Position numbers and translations under genes: made by a program. Below the pieces are notes generated by a model. That model was not told the DNA's origin. It saw only the letters and a program-made list of their open reading frames with translations, and searched no databases. From positions 1-26,366 of IMG/VR virus record IMGVR_UViG_3300029309_000300: a DNA stretch of 26,366 nucleotides; one strand, written 5' to 3'. Numbering within the stretch: position 1 is the first letter of the stretch; every line of letters starts with the position of its first letter. The stretch comes from a virus. Positions 22,530-26,366 of this stretch are shown here, one piece after another.

Positions 22530-23052
22530 TGATCTTAATTCTGTAGTCTCTGTTCTTTTTGAAGCCAACCACGTCGCCATGGGATACTCCAATCTCTTCA
22601 AGCTCTGGGGTGTCAAAGGATACCACACCCTGAGTTACGGGTTTCTCTTGTAGGGAAACCAGCTCAATGAGTCCAGAATGTCCAGTATCATCTTCTTCAA
22701 CAGGCTCAAGCAAACACCAACCCTTGATAGGATAAACCACGCCTTCACTTTGATACGCAATAGCCTGATTCGCTGACGCATGATCGTCATCATACTTGAC
22801 AACGTATTGGTTGTCTTCTTTGCAAAGTGGCGAACCGCCATTGATAACCACGTGATGATGGAAGTAAAGAGAGTCTCCAGCTTTCGCGCCAGTTTCATAC
22901 CTAAGCGGAGTAGCAAGTATTTTGCCTTCTGTAGTTCTGTGTTCAAACTCATTGTACTTGGTGTCTACATACAGCTCTAGTCCAGAGTCTGTAGTTATAG
23001 TGTCTTGTAGTGGGTTGTCTATTTCTACAATAAAGTGTGTTAGTGATTTCAT
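22477..23052 (-). CDS. Tandem GroES-like co-chaperonin
   Basis: A 191-residue protein with two GroES-like halves. The C-terminal half (106-191) is the clearer: YPIKGWCLLEPVEEDD at the start, SGLIE, QEKPVTQGVV, then GVSHGDVVGFKKNRDYRIKINGTEYYRVAVTELLYKV, matching the GroES beta-barrel order (lead strand, mobile-loop-like region, GD turn and final strands). The N-terminal half (5-100) has a similar but more divergent order: FIVEIDNPLQDTITTDSGLELYVD, then GKILATPL, GDSLYFHHHVV and YVVKYDD. It carries a His triplet at 65-67. GroES proteins are about 95 aa, so twice the usual length fits a fused tandem form. It would cap the host GroEL to fold phage proteins, probably including capsid or fibres. 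The gene starts 4 nt after the stop of the previous one. Confidence 0.82.
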   Translation of the reverse strand: MKSLTHFIVEIDNPLQDTITTDSGLELYVDTKYNEFEHRTTEGKILATPLRYETGAKAGDSLYFHHHVVINGGSPLCKEDNQYVVKYDDDHASANQAIAYQSEGVVYPIKGWCLLEPVEEDDTGHSGLIELVSLQEKPVTQGVVSFDTPELEEIGVSHGDVVGFKKNRDYRIKINGTEYYRVAVTELLYKV

Positions 23053-23056
23053 TATA

Positions 23057-23293
23057 TTAGAAGTTCAAATCAAATTCTAGAAGACATGGCATATCGTCGA
23101 TTGCCTTCCAAAGGTCAGTGCCCTCTGGGCCCTCTGTGTAAACTAGGTATCTGCATTTTCCAAACTTGTGCAGATAAGAGTCGTCCTGAATAATAGCGGA
23201 GACTTTACCTTCACCTGCTCTCATGCCTACGAAATAGGCCATTCCGTTCTTGGGGTCTTTTCCGACCACAAGCTTTCTTATTAATCCATCCAT
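23057..23293 (-). CDS. Hypothetical small protein (LVVGKDPKNGM type)
   Basis: A 78-residue protein. It carries RKLVVGKDPKNGMAYFVGM (about 6-24), a beta-like Gly turn, and DDMPCLLEFDLNF at the C-terminus. I recall similar small proteins beside co-chaperonin genes in marine Bacteroidota phages, but no function. No membrane or signal segment. The gene's start overlaps the preceding stop (TGATG), and it is followed after 4 nt by the co-chaperonin, so the three are probably cotranscribed. Confidence 0.75.
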   Translation of the reverse strand: MDGLIRKLVVGKDPKNGMAYFVGMRAGEGKVSAIIQDDSYLHKFGKCRYLVYTEGPEGTDLWKAIDDMPCLLEFDLNF

Positions 23294-23598
23294 CAGTTAA
23301 GTGATATTCCGAGGTCTCCTAGGATATCGTCTATATCTCCTTCAGGATCCTCAAACTGCTGGTCCATTATTCCTTTAACCATCTCTAGCTCCAGCCTACT
23401 GTCAAGGTTGTAACTGAATACGCTTTTTAGTTGAACCTGATCCTCATCCCCTGGGGACAGAACCTCGTCTATATCGAGAACTCCTAGCATTATAGCGGAC
23501 ATCACCCTATCTTCGTAGTTGTAGCTCTTTATGAGCCCTTCTATTTGAACAATGAGCGAATACACTTCGGCAATAAACTCTTTGTCTCTTGTATTCAT
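23293..23598 (-). CDS. Hypothetical acidic protein, first gene of leftward block
   Basis: A 101-residue acidic, helical protein (Asp/Glu-rich C-terminus: DPEGDIDDILGDLGISLN). It is the first leftward gene beyond the divergent gap and starts with ATG at 23598. The TATCTTTG box for this direction lies 5 nt before the ATG within a 15-bp palindrome, so it is a likely first target of whatever regulator binds there. No domain is recognised. Its stop overlaps the next start (TGATG). Confidence 0.75.
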   Translation of the reverse strand: MNTRDKEFIAEVYSLIVQIEGLIKSYNYEDRVMSAIMLGVLDIDEVLSPGDEDQVQLKSVFSYNLDSRLELEMVKGIMDQQFEDPEGDIDDILGDLGISLN

Positions 23599-23612
23599 TA
23601 TCTCAAAGATAA
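23598..23612. promoter_or_regulatory. Palindromic operator candidate in divergent gap
   Basis: The 20-bp gap between the divergent ATGs holds TTATCT-CAA-AGATAA, a perfect inverted repeat with 6-bp arms and 3-bp centre. Read leftward, TATCTTTG (23604-23611) matches the TAnnTTTG -7 box, 5 nt before the 23598 ATG. A DNA-binding dimer at this site could control both directions. Confidence 0.6.
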
Positions 23613-23618
23613 GTAATC

Positions 23619-24035
23619 ATGCCTAAGTCAAGGGTTTCTAAAACCAAGATGTTCAGGGACTTTTCTAGGATGAAAGGGAAGTACTTGAACAACAACTACC
23701 TCAAAAACCTGCATTCGGCAAGGAAGAAGTTTTGCCAAGACAGTGGAGTGGGGTGGAAGCACTTGGAGTTTATGATCTGGGCCTACGACCTAGAGTTCTT
23801 TACTATAGACTACGCCGCAGAGGAATACGAATACAATAGAACCAATATGGCGAACAGGATTATATACCCACTGCAATCAGACGGGTATATATACAAGCAC
23901 TTTGAGAGACTAACCCCCTCGAAGACATTAGAAGATCACATATTCAGAGAAGAGACAAAGTACAACTACAGGGTGCGATACGCCCTATCTCAACGCGCCA
24001 GGCTGTTGGTGCAGCGGTTTTACCAGAGCTTGTAG
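23619..24035 (+). CDS. Candidate winged-helix regulator, the only rightward gene
   Basis: A 138-residue basic protein, transcribed rightward, opposite to everything else in this window. The middle (about residues 45-100) has the order of a winged-helix/MarR-like fold: helix HLEFMIWAYDLEFFTIDYAAEEYE, a turn, recognition-helix-like NRTNMANRIIYPLQSDG, then wing-like YIYKHFERLTPS and a last helix YRVRYALSQRARLLVQRFYQ. Marine phages carry similar small proteins. Together with the palindrome in the 20-bp gap to the divergent gene this fits an autoregulated repressor or activator. The 3' end overlaps the M15 peptidase gene tail by 16 bp. The DNA-binding role is plausible but not proven. Confidence 0.7.
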   Translation: MPKSRVSKTKMFRDFSRMKGKYLNNNYLKNLHSARKKFCQDSGVGWKHLEFMIWAYDLEFFTIDYAAEEYEYNRTNMANRIIYPLQSDGYIYKHFERLTPSKTLEDHIFREETKYNYRVRYALSQRARLLVQRFYQSL

Positions 24036-24487
24036 GTCGTGCCTGGGTACTTGGGGTCTTTGTATGCTTTCAATACCCTCCCTTTGTTTTCTGTAGGGGA
24101 GTTGTAGCTTACGTGAACCCAGTCGGGGTTGGTGTCGTCACCGAACTCCCATATCAGCTGATCGAAGTCCAAGCAGTCTTTGATGTAGTGAAATATCTCT
24201 GCGTTGGTGACTTTACCAAATACATCTGCGTCCATATCCAACGCCCTGCCCTGACAGTGCTGTGAGGTGGTGCTCCCCCCGATAGCGGTGTTTAGCTTAG
24301 GGGATCTGTACCCAGAAGAAATGTATATCGGGACACCGAAGTGCTCCCTAACAGGCTGAAAGATGTGCTCGGCAACCAGCTTCAGATTGGTGATCTGCGG
24401 GTCGTCAGGCTGATTTTTTAAACCAAGTCTGCTGGCCGTTAAACTTTTGGTACACTCTTTTAGAGTCAGGTTTTCTGATAAATTCAT
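24020..24487 (-). CDS. Peptidase M15 family protein, probable endolysin
   Basis: A 155-residue zinc peptidase of the M15A type (D-Ala-D-Ala carboxypeptidase/endopeptidase). Metal and catalytic motifs are visible: SQHCQGRALDMD (His77, Asp84, with Asp86) and DWVHVSY (His125). GYRSPKLNTAIGG (about 59-71) is also typical. Such proteins cut stem peptides of peptidoglycan and often act as phage endolysins. There is no signal peptide or membrane domain, so a separate holin is expected; none is obvious next door. An AGGAAG-like sequence lies 5-10 nt upstream of the ATG, an unusual Shine-Dalgarno for this window. A virion-associated (entry) role is possible. Confidence 0.88.
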   Translation of the reverse strand: MNLSENLTLKECTKSLTASRLGLKNQPDDPQITNLKLVAEHIFQPVREHFGVPIYISSGYRSPKLNTAIGGSTTSQHCQGRALDMDADVFGKVTNAEIFHYIKDCLDFDQLIWEFGDDTNPDWVHVSYNSPTENKGRVLKAYKDPKYPGTTYKLW

Positions 24488-24547
24488 TTTGCTTCCTATT
24501 GAAGTCCTTTAATTTCATCCTGGGGTTGAAGTAACCCTTACTCCCCA

Positions 24548-25054
24548 TCAATAGCGGATTATTCTTCCGCCTCCTGGCATCATCCTCCCTGGAGCGGGTT
24601 GACCGCCTTGTCCGCGCATACCTCCGAGCTTCTCCATCAGATCTTGCATCTTGGACTCACCCTGTCCGCCCAGTCCCTCTGTAGCCTCTTGGCCCCTAGA
24701 CTTTCCGTCCATGGTAGACTCGTCGAGAATAAAGTCTCCTTTAGAGTTCCTTACGTATGGGAAGTCTTCGTCAGGGATAAACATATTCCCGTCTTGATCC
24801 TGTCCCTGAGCGTACTCGTTCCAGTTCCCATACACCTTGAAAGAACCTGGAGTCTGTTGCCATTGCTCGTCAGGGGCGCTTATATCCAGCTCCTCCCCCT
24901 TGTTCACCCATACAAACTCCTTCATCTCCCCGCTATCGGACTGCTCTCTACGTACAGTAGAAGCAAACTGCCCGATCAAAGTTCCAGAATCTTCTCTTCC
25001 CTTGTTCTCCATCGCCTCTCTAAGACGATCGGACATGGTTCCAGAGTTCATCAT
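24548..25054 (-). CDS. Hypothetical protein, Gly/Gln-rich C-terminus
   Basis: A 168-residue hydrophilic protein. The first 60 residues have mixed helical composition; FVWVNKGEELDIS and GNWNEYAQGQDQDGNMFIPDEDFPYV mark a small folded region. The C-terminal 40 residues are low-complexity Gly/Gln/Met (GGQGESKMQDLMEKLGGMRGQGGQPAPGRMMPGGG). It may be disordered or a minor structural protein. The start overlaps the end of the small KYxxGGK gene upstream (ATGA). I do not recognise the family. Confidence 0.7.
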   Translation of the reverse strand: MMNSGTMSDRLREAMENKGREDSGTLIGQFASTVRREQSDSGEMKEFVWVNKGEELDISAPDEQWQQTPGSFKVYGNWNEYAQGQDQDGNMFIPDEDFPYVRNSKGDFILDESTMDGKSRGQEATEGLGGQGESKMQDLMEKLGGMRGQGGQPAPGRMMPGGGRIIRY

Positions 25055-25296
25055 GACTTCTTTCTACTCATGAGGCGAACCATCTTCTTCTCTCGACGAA
25101 CGTCCTTCTTGTCAGCACCCTGAGCGACAGTTCTTTTTCCTCCAACGCCGCGACCCTTCAAGATGTCTGCCATAGTCACTTTACCGTCTCCAGTAAGATC
25201 AGGGAACTTACCTCCCTTCTTGTATTTCATCTTACCACCGTCAGCGTACTTCATCTTTCCGCCGCCCATGTACTTTTTCTTTTTTGCCTTAACCAT
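25051..25296 (-). CDS. Small basic protein with three KYxxGGK repeats and EF-hand loop
   Basis: An 81-residue very basic protein from ATG 25296 (a longer frame to 25383 runs into the next gene and is rejected). Residues 8-31 are three 8-residue repeats, KYMGGGKM, KYADGGKM, KYKKGGKF. They are followed by PDLTGDGKVTMADILKGRG, a dockerin/EF-hand-like loop with Asp at 33, Asp37 and Asp44. The rest is Lys/Arg-rich. I recall this module combination in small proteins of marine phages, but no function. The start is 3 nt from a TATATTTGC box, so it may be leaderless. The same KYxxGG unit occurs in three other small proteins near the capsid genes. Confidence 0.8.
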   Translation of the reverse strand: MVKAKKKKYMGGGKMKYADGGKMKYKKGGKFPDLTGDGKVTMADILKGRGVGGKRTVAQGADKKDVRREKKMVRLMSRKKS

Positions 25297-25299
25297 ATA

Positions 25300-25308
25300 G
25301 CAAATATA
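25300..25308 (-). promoter_or_regulatory. Bacteroidota-type -7 box (TATATTTGC) before small EF-hand gene
   Basis: Read leftward, TATATTTGC ends 3 nt before the ATG at 25296, inside the short gap after the beta-rich gene. Transcription from it would start at or next to the start codon. Confidence 0.55.
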
Positions 25309-25315
25309 ATTAGAA

Positions 25316-25843
25316 TTAATCAGCGGAGATAGATACGTTATGGAAGTATATGATATCACCCTGGCGAACGCCCCCTCCTCCAATATGATCTAAATCAAAT
25401 GTTATTGCATCACCAGAAGAGCCTGTCGTTAAAGAAACCGAGAAGTCAGTCCACTCCCCTAGAGAAATATCCGAGGCTGTTAAGCCTTGCTCTGCTGAAC
25501 TTCCCCCCTTTGCCTCTAATTTAATGGAAGAGAAAGCACCTGGTATGTTTCCAGTATTGTTAGAATCTAGAAGCATAGAGAACGTCACTGTAGCGGCGGT
25601 AGAGTCTGAAACTCCAGACGCACCGTTAGTCATAATTATATGGGGGTCATGACTGTTACTAAAATTTTGAGCCGCCTCAAACTTTAATACATCCGTTTTG
25701 GTGACACTTTGAGAGTCAGTAATAGAGGACGCCGTGCTTAGTGTATGCTGATTGCCAGAGTGGCTCTCCATCTCAAACTGATCGCTGTACTGCGGCGAAG
25801 ATGCACTTGATTGAGTCGTAATTGATGATCCTAGTCCTAGCAT
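25316..25843 (-). CDS. Beta-rich possible structural or binding protein
   Basis: A 175-residue Ser/Thr/Gly-rich protein starting MLGLGSSITT. The N-terminus resembles phage structural proteins of the MLGLG type, and the rest has the composition and alternation of a beta-sandwich (EFxMESHSGNQHTLST, DPHIIMTNGA, GEWTDFSVSLTTGS, GDIIYFHNVSISAD), like a carbohydrate-binding module. No signal peptide or enzymatic motif. It is the first leftward gene after the long noncoding region and has a TATATTTGC box 3 nt before its ATG. It might be a virion surface protein; not proven. Confidence 0.75.
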   Translation of the reverse strand: MLGLGSSITTQSSASSPQYSDQFEMESHSGNQHTLSTASSITDSQSVTKTDVLKFEAAQNFSNSHDPHIIMTNGASGVSDSTAATVTFSMLLDSNNTGNIPGAFSSIKLEAKGGSSAEQGLTASDISLGEWTDFSVSLTTGSSGDAITFDLDHIGGGGVRQGDIIYFHNVSISAD

Positions 25844-25846
25844 GTA

Positions 25847-25855
25847 GCAAATATA
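25847..25855 (-). promoter_or_regulatory. Bacteroidota-type -7 box (TATATTTGC) before the first leftward gene
   Basis: Read leftward, TATATTTGC ends 3 nt before the ATG at 25843. No TTTG -33 element is visible at the usual spacing. It is the rightmost box of the series and probably starts the visible leftward block. Confidence 0.55.
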
Positions 25856-26366
25856 AGAGAACAGTCTTTGCGCCTCTCACAGCAGTAAAGCTTCCTGATT
25901 ACCCCTCAACACCAAAAAACCCTTCTTGGAAGCTTTTGGCACTCTAAAAGTCTCCTTTCTAACTGAGCACCGAGGCGAAGTTACAGCATATTTTTGACAA
26001 AGTCAAGCCTTGACGAGGATTCTTGCGAATACACGCTATTTTATTGCCTTAGAACAGACTACCAGCCAAAAAAAGAGGTGAGTAATACAGATCCTGGGGA
26101 TTCTACGTACATATACACGCACACGCGCGCGCACCCAAACGCATTTGCGCACCCCGACCCCCTGCATTATGCGCACCGTCGGCAAAACATTCAGCGTTTT
26201 GTTAACTGACTGAGTGCCAGAGGGTTAGACTATAAGTGAAGCAGCACCGAATCGCCTGATTTTCAGCCTGTTGACATTTGCGACACACAGACAATCCCAC
26301 CCCAAACTCTTCACACACAGAACCCTGTGCCATTCCGAGTGCATTATACACGCCGAATCACATGGT
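25856..26366. other. 511-bp region without a convincing gene
   Basis: No reliable coding frame is visible. The 71-codon rightward frame at 25994-26209 has no recognisable domain and an unlikely composition. The stretch holds half-sites TTGAC/GTCAA/TTGAC (25994-26014), a 31-bp alternating pyrimidine-purine tract (26104-26134), two TGCGCACC copies (26146-26153, 26170-26177), a CAAAAC/GTTTTG hairpin (26183-26201) and two ACACACAGA copies (26283-26291, 26313-26321). It lies upstream of the leftward block and may be regulatory, or an origin or packaging region; the sequence alone does not say. Confidence 0.6.

Noticed and set aside
25051-25383. Longer version of the small EF-hand gene starting at 25383
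   Set aside because: The extra 29 codons run into the coding region of the next gene and past its stop. ATG 25296 is preceded by the promoter-like box and starts the KYxxGGK repeats.
25994-26209. 71-codon rightward frame in the right-end noncoding stretch
   Set aside because: No domain, no ribosome-binding site, a composition dominated by the repeat tract, and a direction opposite to the neighbouring genes.
1-26366. Direct terminal repeats marking complete phage ends
   Set aside because: The first and last bases of the window do not match by eye, so the window is treated as an internal piece of a larger genome.

Overview
This window looks like part of the structural and packaging module of a tailed bacteriophage, probably infecting a marine member of the Bacteroidota (Flavobacteriia-like). 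A head-packaging set (large terminase, portal, scaffold-like protein, probable major capsid protein) lies next to very long collagen-like and repeat-rich fibre genes. Host-lineage clues are a protein ending in a type IX secretion (T9SS type B, CHU_C / gliding-motility-associated) sorting domain, TAnnTTTG-type promoter boxes, and few Shine-Dalgarno sequences. The packaging proteins recall crAss-like and other large Bacteroidota phages. That is from memory of the families, not from a search.

Almost everything is read leftward (minus strand) and tightly packed, with many ATGA, TGATG or TAATG overlaps. In transcription order from the right: about 510 bp without a convincing gene (25856-26366); a beta-rich protein; a small basic KYxxGGK/EF-hand protein; a hypothetical protein; an M15 peptidase (probable endolysin); one rightward gene (candidate winged-helix regulator) divergent from the leftward block across a 20-bp gap containing a palindrome; two hypotheticals; a tandem GroES-like co-chaperonin; a helical protein; a small basic protein; a tRNA-Ile(UAU); a 43-aa basic protein; the T9SS-sorted secreted protein; a 2-oxoglutarate/Fe(II) oxygenase; large terminase; and portal.

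About 11 kb of fibre genes then separates portal from capsid: a small virion-like protein, a fibre protein with a short collagen stretch, two large collagen-like proteins (one with an inserted cupredoxin-like domain, one with a dockerin/EF-hand loop), another fibre, and an RCC1-type beta-propeller. Next come a run of small basic or membrane proteins, the scaffold-like protein, the major capsid protein, a small possible decoration protein between two hairpins, and a truncated gene at the left edge.

The genes suggest a virion with elaborate collagen-based fibres, a lytic enzyme, its own folding helper, and one protein addressed to the host's T9SS. The collagen tracts are rich in proline at the Gly-X-Pro position, and a prolyl-hydroxylase-type oxygenase is encoded directly upstream of terminase. 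A phage-encoded collagen-modification pathway is therefore a testable idea.
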